64,000 nucleotides of DNA from Desulfotignum sp. (GTDB lineage: Bacteria; Desulfobacterota; Desulfobacteria; Desulfobacterales; Desulfobacteraceae). The notes under the pieces were generated by a model. It worked only from the letters and a program-made list of their open reading frames with translations, was not told where the DNA came from and did not search any database. The stretch spans positions 62,001 through 126,000 of the forward strand of contig JAABSO010000003.1 of the NCBI GenBank assembly GCA_011390335.1. Direction: 5' to 3'. Below, piece by piece: positions 51,947 through 60,295 of this stretch (position 1 is the stretch's first letter; the number at the start of each line of letters is the position of its first letter). The translations under genes and the position numbers were made by a program.

Positions 51947-52354
51947 GTGAAATTTGATACCACCAAATATGAAACCGGTGTGATCTGGCAGGATTTTCAG
52001 CACAAGCAGTTGATCGACCTGTTTGGAAAAATCAAGCAGGCCGGGTCCGATGACAGGGAAAAGAGTCTTTTCCCTTACACCACAGGGTTTCTGGCCATGT
52101 ATGTTAACCACCATTTTACACTGGAAGAAGAATACATGGCAAAATACAACTATCCGGACACAGAGGTACATACCCAAAAACACAAGGCCTTCATAGAAGA
52201 GGTGAAGGCGTTTCGAAAGGAACACCGGGAATATTCTGCCAAAGCAGTGGGTGATTTGATTGTCCGCATAGAAGATTTGATTTTAAGTCATATTCTGGAA
52301 AATGACCAGAAACTGGGGAAATTTATCCTCGGAAAGGAACATGCTGGAAAATAA
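51947..52354 (+). CDS. Bacteriohemerythrin
   Basis: A 135-residue single-domain hemerythrin: WQDFQHKQLIDLF near 13 (His with the QH motif), YVNHHFTLEEEYMAKYNYP near 55-73, and HTQKHKAFIEE near 77, followed by a C-terminal His-Asp (LSHILENDQK). It binds oxygen at a diiron site, for storage or delivery to membrane or cytoplasmic enzymes. The GTG start follows GGAGGG. It lies directly after the repeat-terminated kinase gene; whether the two share a transcript depends on whether the repeat terminates. Confidence 0.87.
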   Translation: MKFDTTKYETGVIWQDFQHKQLIDLFGKIKQAGSDDREKSLFPYTTGFLAMYVNHHFTLEEEYMAKYNYPDTEVHTQKHKAFIEEVKAFRKEHREYSAKAVGDLIVRIEDLILSHILENDQKLGKFILGKEHAGK

Positions 52355-52474
52355 CAAAAGCGAAGCCCTATCCATCATGATTTGTATAAAAATTCAAAAA
52401 CAAGAAAATGAAGAGCGGCGACTGGGTTGCGGGTTTCCCGCGTTAGAAATTTTTGCCCTTATGCAGGCCCGTAT

Positions 52475-53839
52475 TCACCTCACCAGGGTTTCCCGGGTAA
52501 GGCAATAGAGCAGCGCAATGCACACAAGGCACAGACTGCACAATCCAAATGCCAGGTGAAAGGCGGGCAGGGTCAAAGAGGCGCCGGGAAAAAACCGGGC
52601 CATCACATGGCCCATTCCCTGGAGAAACACCGCCACCCCGGCCATGGTGAAAAAGTTGATCCCGGTCATGGCCATGCCGGCGTTGGCCCGGGGCACCTGT
52701 TCCTTTATATGGGCGTACATGACCTGTCCGGATCCTGAAGCCAGACCAAAGGAAAAAAATACCATATATATCACCCACACACCGGTATCCGGAGAAAGCC
52801 GGTTCATTCCCAGCAGCAGCCCTGTCATGCAGAAGATGCCGGGAATGATGATCTTTTTCCGGGATACCACCAGGGAATCAGACAGCCACCCGCACAGGGG
52901 ACACCCCAGGATCAGGCCGATGCTCATCAAAAAAAGGATATTCCCGGCAGTGACCGGGGACAGTTCCAGGACATGGATGAGAAACGGTCCTGCCCACAGA
53001 GCCTGGACAGCCGCATAGATCCCGTACCGGCAGAAGGTGGCCGCTGAGATGATCCAATAGTCTTTTTCGTGAAACAACGCCCATGCCCGGCCCAGGGTCT
53101 GGGATACACTGGGCCGGGTATCTGCCGTGTCTGCCGGCGCCGCGGTCCTTTCTCCAGACAAACCGGGGCCTGATTTGCCGCCTGTACTGCATGCGTTTCC
53201 TGCAGCTGCGCTGCCTGTGTTTTTTGCTGCGGAACCGTCTGTAATGTCAACGCTCCCTCCGGCATCCGCCCCTGGCCGGTCTTTGATCACCGCCAGAAAC
53301 ACCAGGGCCAAAACAAAGGTAAACCCTGCTATGATAAGAAAGCTGTGCCGCCACCCCACAAGGCTGACCATGAGCACCAGGGGGGTGGCGGCTGCTATGT
53401 TTCCCATCGTACCCAGGGACACCACCACAGCGGAAAGCGTGGCAAACTGCCGGGGTGCAAACCAGACAGTGAGCAGTTTCAATGCCCCCATGAAATTGCA
53501 TGCCATGCCGACCCCCAGCAAAACCCGGCCAAAGGTCAGCCAGCCCGGTGTGGTGCCCAAAGCAAAGATAACCGCACCGATCACCGACAAAAGTGTCAGC
53601 GCGGTCATGGCTATTCTGGACCCCACTGTATCCAGAAAAATACCCACCGGGATCTGCATGATGGCAAAGGCATAGAAAAAAGCGGCAGATATCCGGCTCA
53701 GATCCAGGGCGTTCAATCCCATCTCCTGCATCAGATTCGGGGAGATCACCGCCACCGATGCCCGGTAGAACTGGGACATGGCAAACATGACCGCCGCAAG
53801 AATAACCGTGGTGAAAAGCCAGGTGCGTGAATGGTTCAT
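52475..53839 (-). CDS. MFS transporter
   Basis: A 454-residue, 12-helix carrier of the phthalate/glucarate-like type: FYRASVAVISPNLMQEMGL near 25-43, GIFLDTVGSRI near 66 and the second-half GWLSDSLVVSRK near 318. The central loop (about 193-247) is unusually Ala/Gly/Thr-rich and low in complexity. Substrate is unknown. It stands alone, and the 120 bp after it hold nothing recognised. Confidence 0.87.
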   Translation of the reverse strand: MNHSRTWLFTTVILAAVMFAMSQFYRASVAVISPNLMQEMGLNALDLSRISAAFFYAFAIMQIPVGIFLDTVGSRIAMTALTLLSVIGAVIFALGTTPGWLTFGRVLLGVGMACNFMGALKLLTVWFAPRQFATLSAVVVSLGTMGNIAAATPLVLMVSLVGWRHSFLIIAGFTFVLALVFLAVIKDRPGADAGGSVDITDGSAAKNTGSAAAGNACSTGGKSGPGLSGERTAAPADTADTRPSVSQTLGRAWALFHEKDYWIISAATFCRYGIYAAVQALWAGPFLIHVLELSPVTAGNILFLMSIGLILGCPLCGWLSDSLVVSRKKIIIPGIFCMTGLLLGMNRLSPDTGVWVIYMVFFSFGLASGSGQVMYAHIKEQVPRANAGMAMTGINFFTMAGVAVFLQGMGHVMARFFPGASLTLPAFHLAFGLCSLCLVCIALLYCLTRETLVR

Positions 53840-53875
53840 AAATTCGATCTCATTTTTTGAAAAATGTTGCCCTGA

Positions 53876-54214
53876 CTATTTCATTGCATAGGCTTTGTCA
53901 TGAGGTCCGACCGTTAAAAAAATGATGGTATTGTCAGGAAAATTTTCACAAAAGCAGTATTCGCATTGAGGGATATGGATGCATTCCTCACAGATTACAA
54001 ATATGATCCGAAAGTTTCTATCGACACGAAAACTTCTGCAACCCTTCAAATTCAGTTTTTCATTCTTGTCTGAAAGGAATTCAGTATGAAAATAGGGGTC
54101 AAGAATGATACGTTCCACGCAACGTTTGATTTGTTTTTTATTGGGTGGATATCGTTTGGGATTTTTGATAAATTGTTTTTCATATTTCGCAAGATATCCT
54201 CGCGGTTCAGTCAT
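53876..54214 (-). CDS. RelE/ParE-superfamily toxin
   Basis: A 112-residue toxin-like protein: basic helices (KYEKQFIKNPKRYPPNKKQI), the RelE strand-turn LNLKGCRSFRVDRNFRIIF near 60-78 with clustered Arg, then CEECIHIPQCEYCFC (four Cys, perhaps a zinc site) and a final FLTVGPHDKAY. These are mRNA-interferase or gyrase-poison relatives; which activity is unknown. The start at 54214 overlaps the end of a 32-codon upstream frame; an alternative ATG lies at 54229. Confidence 0.78.
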   Translation of the reverse strand: MTEPRGYLAKYEKQFIKNPKRYPPNKKQIKRCVERIILDPYFHTEFLSDKNEKLNLKGCRSFRVDRNFRIIFVICEECIHIPQCEYCFCENFPDNTIIFLTVGPHDKAYAMK

Positions 54215-54305
54215 CCCATACCTCTTCATGGGAAAATAGTTCGATTTTGTGGTATATCCATTTTCCCTCCTGACCGTTCAACTGTTGAATTTTAATTATA
54301 TTCAT
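54207..54305 (-). CDS. Candidate 32-residue antitoxin or leader peptide of the RelE-like gene
   Basis: A 32-codon frame with C-terminus KWIYHKIELFSHEEVWDD overlaps the RelE start by 8 bases (ATGACTGA). The acidic tail and the overlap are what one expects of an upstream antitoxin, but it is much shorter than usual and lacks an obvious ribosome binding site at its ATG. A strong AGGAGG lies within it, in front of an out-of-frame 11-codon peptide (MDIPQNRTIFP) whose TGA overlaps the alternative toxin ATG. Either or neither may be the partner. Confidence 0.42.
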   Translation of the reverse strand: MNIIKIQQLNGQEGKWIYHKIELFSHEEVWDD

Positions 54306-54466
54306 GCATTTCAGGGATGTAAAGTGAAATATATTCCGCTCCGCGGCAAGGCGACAGGCCAAATGCTTTTTTCTGAATTTCAAACTTCCCGAACAGTTTA
54401 CAAATTAAAACAGAAGTTGTAAGAAGCGGGTGAATGATCAACAGATAAAACAGGGAAAAAGACAGA

Positions 54467-55474
54467 ATGAAACAGATAGATCTGAGAAGCGACACCGTCA
54501 CCCGGCCCACCCAAAAGATGCTGGAGGCCATGATGGCCGCCCCGGTGGGAGATGATGTGTACGGCGAAGATCCCACCGTGAACCAGCTGGAACAGACGGC
54601 GGCCGAAATGACCGGCATGGCGGATGCCCTGTTCTGCGCCTCCGGCACCCAGACCAACCTGGTGGCCCTGCTGAGCCACTGCCAGCGGGGGGAGGAGTAT
54701 ATAGTGGGCCAGACAGCCCACACCTATAAATATGAAGCCGGCGGCGGGGCGGTTCTGGGCAGCATCCAGCCCCAGCCCCTGGATTTTGCGGATGACGGCA
54801 CCCTGGATCTGGCCACAGTGGAACGGTTCATCAAGCCGGATGATTTTCATTTTGCCAGAACCCGGCTGTTCTGCCTGGAAAACACCCAGGCCGGCAAGGT
54901 ACTGCCCATGGCCTATCTCAGGCAAGCCCGTTCCTTGGCAGACCGCCATGGTCTCGGGTTTCACCTGGACGGTGCCAGGGTGTTCAATGCAGCCGTGAAA
55001 CTGAAAATTGACGTTAAAGAGATCACCACCCTGTTTGATTCCGTGTCCTGCTGCCTGTCCAAGGGGCTGGGCACGCCGGTGGGATCGGTGCTGTGCGGAT
55101 CAAAAAATTTCATCGCCCGGGCCAGGCGGTGGCGCAAAATGGTGGGGGGCGGCATGCGCCAGGCAGGCATTCTGGCGGCAGCCGGTTTGTATGCGCTGTC
55201 TCACAACATCGACCGGCTGGCAGATGACCATGCCAATGCAGCCCGCCTGGCAGAAGGGCTTTCCAGCATCGATGCCATCCACGTTGATGAAAAAACGCTC
55301 CAGACCAATATGGTGCTGGCGGACATTGATGCGGACATGCAGGCCCTTGTGAAACACCTGGCAGACCGGGATATCCGCATCAGCCTGGGCAGCCCGGTGC
55401 GCCTGGTGACCCATCTGGACATCGATGCAGCAGATATCAACCGGGCCGTGGCAGGATTCCGTTCCTTTTTCTAA
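54467..55474 (+). CDS. ltaE: Low-specificity L-threonine aldolase
   Basis: A 335-residue PLP enzyme of fold type I cleaving L-threonine (and allo-threonine) to glycine and acetaldehyde. Diagnostic segments are IDLRSDTVTRPT at the start, AHTYKYEAGG near 84, FHLDGARVFNAAV near 165 (Asp to the PLP ring) and SCCLSKGLGTPVGSVL near 192 with the PLP-binding Lys. It stands alone; a nested repeat element follows its stop. Confidence 0.93.
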   Translation: MKQIDLRSDTVTRPTQKMLEAMMAAPVGDDVYGEDPTVNQLEQTAAEMTGMADALFCASGTQTNLVALLSHCQRGEEYIVGQTAHTYKYEAGGGAVLGSIQPQPLDFADDGTLDLATVERFIKPDDFHFARTRLFCLENTQAGKVLPMAYLRQARSLADRHGLGFHLDGARVFNAAVKLKIDVKEITTLFDSVSCCLSKGLGTPVGSVLCGSKNFIARARRWRKMVGGGMRQAGILAAAGLYALSHNIDRLADDHANAARLAEGLSSIDAIHVDEKTLQTNMVLADIDADMQALVKHLADRDIRISLGSPVRLVTHLDIDAADINRAVAGFRSFF

Positions 55475-55482
55475 AGAGCTGC

Positions 55483-55660
55483 GGGGTCAGGCTTGGCTTT
55501 ATATGAAAGCCGTCGGCTGTCAGTACTCAGTTATCAGCTTATGTACACAATTACAAATTTTTCCCTGCTGATTACTAACAGCTAACAGCTTTCATTTTTT
55601 GTTGTGCCCGTCAGGGCATGGCTGTTATTGAAAAGGCCGCAATAAGCCAAGCCTGATCCC
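55483..55660. repeat. 178-bp nested inverted-repeat element
   Basis: Outer arms GGGGTCAGGCTTGGCTTTAT (55483-55502) and ATAAGCCAAGCCTGATCCC (55642-55660) pair with one mismatch and one bulge. A second pair lies inside: 55505-55538 (GAAAGCCGTCGGCTGTCAGT...) and 55567-55593 (...AACAGCTAACAGCTTTC). It fills the gap between ltaE and the convergent GlcF-like gene. Same architecture and outer motif as the element at 43409-43609. Confidence 0.78.
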
Positions 55661-55665
55661 AAGTG

Positions 55666-56904
55666 TTATTTTTTTAAAGATTGCTCTATGAGTTGAACGG
55701 GATGAATCACCTGAAGAGATTCTGGATTTTTCAGATTTCCGGATAAATTGACCCGGCACTCCGGACAGCCTGTAACCCAGAGGCTGGCACCTGTTCCAGT
55801 GGCATTTTTGATTTTTTTGTCCACGATTTTCTTTGATGTGCCGGGGTGATCGTAGAAGAAAGTACCCCCGCCGCCGCAGCATGAATCCGTATCTGCAGCC
55901 CGAATGTAATCCACCCCGGGAATTTTTTCCAGAAGCTGTTCAATAAGATCCGTCCCCACTGCCTGGCTGTTTCTCAGGTGACATGGCGCATGATAGGTCA
56001 CTTTTACTTTCGGTTTTTCCGGATCAAGGAAGGGCTCTAACTCGTCAAAATGCTGCCAGATGAATTCGGAAATATCTTTGACCTTTGAAGATAAGCGCCG
56101 GGCTGCGGAAGGATCGGCATGTAATTCTTCCAATATGTCCACATACCCGTTGCGCAGCGCATATCCGCAGGTGGCACAGTCTACGATGACCGCAGCATCA
56201 TCCGGGCGGTCCAGAAGCTTTGTGTTTTTAAGTATATTGCTTTTTGCGGTTTCAAATCCCCCCTGAGAGAACATGGGCAGACCGCAGCAGACCTGCTCCC
56301 CGGGGATTTCTACCCGGTATCCCATTGTGGTAAGGACCTTTACAATGGCGTGGCCTATATCATCGTAAACATAATTTGTAGCGCATCCGGTAAAGTAAAG
56401 AACAGTTCCACGCGGTTTTCCCGCAGGTTCGACAACGCCCGGTACCTGCTGTCTGAATGGTACTTTATTCACCCTGGGCATGTTTTTTATCTGTATATTT
56501 CCAAGCTTTGTATCCCTGGCAAGTTTTTCCAGTATGGTATTTCTGCCGAATTTTGCGAACCCTGCGGCCAGTTTCAGCTGGTGCTCATGGGAAAGGAAAT
56601 GATACAGGACACGCTTTTTCCAGTCTCTTCCGAAATCGTGGACTATCTGCGAGCGCATCCGCATAAAAAGCATATCATGCCTGACGCCGCTGGGACAGTT
56701 CTGTGTACATGTTCCGCACATCAGGCACTGTGAAAAAATATTTTCCAGGTTTCTGGAGATGGACAAATTCTGCCGTTTGCTGGCGGCGATTAGCTGCACT
56801 TTTCCCCGAGGGCTTACAGGTTCCCGGCAGACCTCATAATAGACAGGACATGAAGTCAGGCACAGGCCGCATTTTACACATTTATCTATATCATTGACAT
56901 CCAT
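55666..56904 (-). CDS. GlcF/LldE-like Fe-S oxidoreductase (CCG domains)
   Basis: A 412-residue protein with two [4Fe-4S] motifs (CVKCGLCLTSCP near 9-20, CLMCGTCTQNCP near 60-71) and two Cys-rich CCG domains (VCCGLPMFSQGG near 210, SCCGGGGTF near 343). It takes electrons from a flavoprotein 2-hydroxyacid dehydrogenase and passes them to the quinone pool or a heterodisulfide-reductase-like partner. The FAD subunit gene lies 15 bp upstream on the same strand, and a TRAP transporter beyond it. Confidence 0.87.
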   Translation of the reverse strand: MDVNDIDKCVKCGLCLTSCPVYYEVCREPVSPRGKVQLIAASKRQNLSISRNLENIFSQCLMCGTCTQNCPSGVRHDMLFMRMRSQIVHDFGRDWKKRVLYHFLSHEHQLKLAAGFAKFGRNTILEKLARDTKLGNIQIKNMPRVNKVPFRQQVPGVVEPAGKPRGTVLYFTGCATNYVYDDIGHAIVKVLTTMGYRVEIPGEQVCCGLPMFSQGGFETAKSNILKNTKLLDRPDDAAVIVDCATCGYALRNGYVDILEELHADPSAARRLSSKVKDISEFIWQHFDELEPFLDPEKPKVKVTYHAPCHLRNSQAVGTDLIEQLLEKIPGVDYIRAADTDSCCGGGGTFFYDHPGTSKKIVDKKIKNATGTGASLWVTGCPECRVNLSGNLKNPESLQVIHPVQLIEQSLKK

Positions 56905-56919
56905 ATCAGGCCAAATTCC

Positions 56920-58293
56920 TTATACAAACTTTCCGGGATTCAAAATGCCCTTGGGGTCCAGGGTTTTTTTAATATCAGCCATAAGATCCAGGGTGTCCTG
57001 GTTCATCACAAGAGGCAGAAATTCAGCCTTGGCAAGACCGATGCCATGTTCCCCTGAAAGGGTGCCGCCAAGAGAGACACCTGTTTCAAATATTTCCTTT
57101 GCCGCCTGTTCTATGCGCCTCAGCTCATCCTTGTCCTTCGGGTCATGGGCAATAAGTGGGTGCATATTTCCGTCACCGGCATGGGCCAGTATGCCCAGAT
57201 GCAGATTGTACCTGTCTGCAATCTCTCTTGTGGCCTTTATCATTTTCGGCACATTGCTCACCGGAACCGTTACATCCTCTACAATGCAGTTGGGGGCTAG
57301 CCGTGCAAATGCCCCGTATGCAAGCCGGCGTGCGGCCCACAAATCATCGCTTTCCTTTTGGGTGTGCGCAACTGTTACATCCCGGGCCCCGTTGGCGCGG
57401 GCTTTTTCAGCAATTCTGTTCATCTCCTTTTCCACGGCTTCTTCCACGCCGTCGATCTCGATCAGAAGCATGCCTGCGGCCTCCCGGGGCAGCGACATGC
57501 CGGAAGCATCTGCAACAACGTTTATAACCGTCTTGTCCATCAGCTCCATTGCGGCCGGAAGAATGCCGGAACCGATAATATCGGCTACGGTATTTGCAGT
57601 ATCTTCAAGGTCGTCATAAGTGGCAAGTATGGTCCGGTGGGATTCAGCAATCGGCACAACCCGGAGGGTGGCCTCCGTGACAATTCCCAGTGTGCCCTCT
57701 GAACCGCAAAAAAGGCTGGAAAGTTTATATCCGGTCACGTCTTTTACGTTTCTGCTGCCGACGCGCACAATTTTGCCAGAGGCCAGAACCACCTCCATTG
57801 CCAGGACATAATCGCTGGTAACCCCGTATTTCAGACATCTGGGTCCCCCTGCATTCTGAGCTATATTCCCTCCGATGGTTGAAACATTAATGCTTCCCGG
57901 ATCCGGGGGATAGAAAAAGCCCTCTTTGGCAAGAACTTTCTGGAGCTCGCCATTTATGAGTCCTGGTTCGACTATTACATAACGGTCCCGGGTGTTGACC
58001 TCTATGACTCTGTTCATCTTTGTGAAGCAAAGTGCAATTCCCTTTTTCACAGGAACCGAGGCAGCACTGATATTTGTTCCGCTTCCCCTGCAGGTGACAG
58101 GAATATTTTCCCTGTCGGCGATCTTCATAATATTGGAGACTTCTTCGGTTGTTTCGGGATAAATCACCACATCCGGTTTACTTGTAAGGATAAACGCATC
58201 ATAGGAAAAACTCAGGATCTCTTCCGGGTCATCAAAGAATCTGTCTTTACCCACGACCTTTTTTAACGCTGATTTTATTTCTTCATTAATCAT
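56920..58293 (-). CDS. GlcD-like FAD-linked 2-hydroxyacid dehydrogenase
   Basis: A 457-residue FAD-binding (PCMH) oxidase of the glycolate/D-lactate family: VTCRGSGTNISAASV near 66-80, PPDPGSINVSTIGGNIAQNAGGP near 128-150, KDVTGYKLSSLFCGSEGTLG near 178, and a C-terminal GDGNMHPLI and SLGGTLSGEHGIG. GGAG precedes the ATG at 58293. With the downstream GlcF-like partner it would oxidise a 2-hydroxycarboxylate; the TRAP transporter upstream probably imports that substrate. Lactate, glycolate or another hydroxyacid is possible. Confidence 0.9.
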   Translation of the reverse strand: MINEEIKSALKKVVGKDRFFDDPEEILSFSYDAFILTSKPDVVIYPETTEEVSNIMKIADRENIPVTCRGSGTNISAASVPVKKGIALCFTKMNRVIEVNTRDRYVIVEPGLINGELQKVLAKEGFFYPPDPGSINVSTIGGNIAQNAGGPRCLKYGVTSDYVLAMEVVLASGKIVRVGSRNVKDVTGYKLSSLFCGSEGTLGIVTEATLRVVPIAESHRTILATYDDLEDTANTVADIIGSGILPAAMELMDKTVINVVADASGMSLPREAAGMLLIEIDGVEEAVEKEMNRIAEKARANGARDVTVAHTQKESDDLWAARRLAYGAFARLAPNCIVEDVTVPVSNVPKMIKATREIADRYNLHLGILAHAGDGNMHPLIAHDPKDKDELRRIEQAAKEIFETGVSLGGTLSGEHGIGLAKAEFLPLVMNQDTLDLMADIKKTLDPKGILNPGKFV

Positions 58294-58358
58294 TTTATTC
58301 TCCTCAAACGGCAGTGCCGTGGTGGTTTCAAATATTACGGCCTGACAGGGTGTTGCAT

Positions 58359-59687
58359 CTACATCAGACTCGGCAGCCACAAGGTGAGCCCGGGGATCAG
58401 AATACAGAGTATAAGGCCTATGATCATGAGGATGATAAACGGCATAATACCGCGGTAAATCTCCATCATGCTGATCTTATCGGTGGCCCCGCCGGCACCC
58501 TTGTAATAGAAAAATGAATAACCGAGCGGCGGAGTCAGAAAGGAGGCCTGCAGATTGATGGCAATCATCATTACAAACCATACGGGATTGAAGCCCAGAT
58601 CAGCGGCTATGGGTACAAACAGAGGCAGACATATCATTGTAATGCCGATCCAGTCGATAAACATGCCCAAAACCAGAACGATGATCATCATAAGTGCAAA
58701 CGATGCCCATTTACTTCCCATGCCCAGTATCATGGAAGAGACCAGCTCATCTCCGCCAAGGCCAATAAAAACGCCGGTAAAACAGGTGCCGCCCACAACG
58801 ATCATAAGAACCATCGAGGTCACTGTGGTTGTTGAAACAATAGACTGCCACAGGGCCTTCCAGGAAAAACGGCCGTAGAAAATCATCATCAAAAAAGCAA
58901 CAAAGGCACCCATTCCCGCAGCTTCCGTAGGGGTTGCAATGCCGGCAAAAATTGAGCCAAGAACAGAGAGGATAAGCAAAACCGGGGGGATTAAATTTTT
59001 CAGACAGTCTATCAGAATCTGCTTCGTTGTTATATCCTGTCTTTCTTTTTTACTCAGGGCCGGACCCCAGTCCGGACTTATCCAGCATTTGGCAATAACA
59101 TATATGAGATAGAGGCATGAAAGAAGCATTCCCGGGATTATGGCAGCCATAAAAAGCTTTCCCACCGGTATGCCGCTGTAGGAACCCATCAGAACGAGCA
59201 TTATGCTCGGAGGAATAAGGATTCCCAGAGTGCCGCCTGCACAGATGGTGCCCGCAATAAGTTCTTTGCGGTAGCCGTATTGCAGTAGCGGGGGCGTGGC
59301 AAGCAGAGCCATTGTTACAACTGATGCGCCTATTACGCCGGTGCATGCGGCAAAAATCACACCCAGCACGATAACAGCTATGGCAACACCGCCGCGCACC
59401 GGACCGAAAAGGTAACGCATGGAATTAAAGAGCCCTTCCATTATTCTTGACTGGTCCAGGAAGTTGGCCATCAGGACAAACAGCGGTACGGCAATAAGAA
59501 CATAATTGTTCATGGCCGAGGAATATATGCGGTTTATAAACATGCCGAAAGCTTCCGGTCCCCAGCCCACGTATCCGAAGATAACCGCCAGTCCGCCCAG
59601 CGTGAAGGCCAAAGGATGCCCCATCAACAATCCAATGATGAGCAGAACGAACATGAGAATTGGAAGAATCGTTTCTGGTGACATCAT
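58359..59687 (-). CDS. dctM: TRAP transporter large permease (DctM type)
   Basis: A 442-residue protein with about 12 hydrophobic segments and DctM landmarks (LPILMFVLLIIGLLMGHPLA start, VIGASVVTMALLATPPLL near 121, IPPSIMLVLMG near 160). It is the sodium-coupled channel subunit of a tripartite transporter. The ATG directly follows the DctQ gene stop with no spacing. It lies 65 bp upstream of the glcD-like gene in the same direction. Confidence 0.92.
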   Translation of the reverse strand: MMSPETILPILMFVLLIIGLLMGHPLAFTLGGLAVIFGYVGWGPEAFGMFINRIYSSAMNNYVLIAVPLFVLMANFLDQSRIMEGLFNSMRYLFGPVRGGVAIAVIVLGVIFAACTGVIGASVVTMALLATPPLLQYGYRKELIAGTICAGGTLGILIPPSIMLVLMGSYSGIPVGKLFMAAIIPGMLLSCLYLIYVIAKCWISPDWGPALSKKERQDITTKQILIDCLKNLIPPVLLILSVLGSIFAGIATPTEAAGMGAFVAFLMMIFYGRFSWKALWQSIVSTTTVTSMVLMIVVGGTCFTGVFIGLGGDELVSSMILGMGSKWASFALMMIIVLVLGMFIDWIGITMICLPLFVPIAADLGFNPVWFVMMIAINLQASFLTPPLGYSFFYYKGAGGATDKISMMEIYRGIMPFIILMIIGLILCILIPGLTLWLPSLM

Positions 59688-60197
59688 CTACCTCGCAGTC
59701 TTTAAAAATATAATTTTTTTGATAACAATAGAGATTCCCTGGAAAAAAAGCAGAAAAGCCGTGACAGGAATCACGGTTTTAAGTGGATATATGGGCATGG
59801 CAAAGCCGGCCGAGTGTTTTTTCTCCAATAACTCCCATGACAGCATCGCATATTCATAGCCCTCGTTAAACAGAATCAGTACAAAAGGGAAAAAGAAGAT
59901 AAGATAAGTTAAAATATCCATAACCGCCCGTTTTTTCGGAGACAGTTTCGAGGCAAAAATGTCAACAGAAACATGCTTGTTATACAGCAGGGTAAGCGGG
60001 GCCGCCATCATGAAAAGCGCAGCATATAACTGGATGATTACTTCAAAGGTCCAGACCGTAGGATTGCCCAGAATACGCCTTGTAAATACTTCGAAAACAA
60101 TCAGAAACATCAGCGGAATAATCAGGCAGGCAAAGATTCTTCCTATCCATTCATTTGTCGTATCTATGAATGCAAGCAGTTTGTTAACCATGGTCAT
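59688..60197 (-). CDS. dctQ: TRAP transporter small permease (DctQ type)
   Basis: A 169-residue protein with four membrane helices; WIGRIFACLIIPLMFLIVFE near 17-36 and the conserved FTRRILGNPTVWTFEV near 37-52 match DctQ. GGAGGG precedes the ATG at 60197, chosen over an unsupported upstream start. It pairs with DctM (no gap) and with the binding protein gene 98 bp upstream. Confidence 0.88.
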   Translation of the reverse strand: MTMVNKLLAFIDTTNEWIGRIFACLIIPLMFLIVFEVFTRRILGNPTVWTFEVIIQLYAALFMMAAPLTLLYNKHVSVDIFASKLSPKKRAVMDILTYLIFFFPFVLILFNEGYEYAMLSWELLEKKHSAGFAMPIYPLKTVIPVTAFLLFFQGISIVIKKIIFLKTAR

Positions 60198-60295
60198 ACG
60201 TCTTATCCCTCCAGCAGTCAATATCTTTAAACAAATATGGATTCCCGGACAAATACTTCCGGGAATCCATATCAGCACCGAGAAATTTGCAGATA

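Noticed and set aside
54098..54107. GGGGTCAAGA inside the RelE-like gene as a further repeat copy
   Set aside because: Only the first seven bases match, and it lies within conserved coding sequence.
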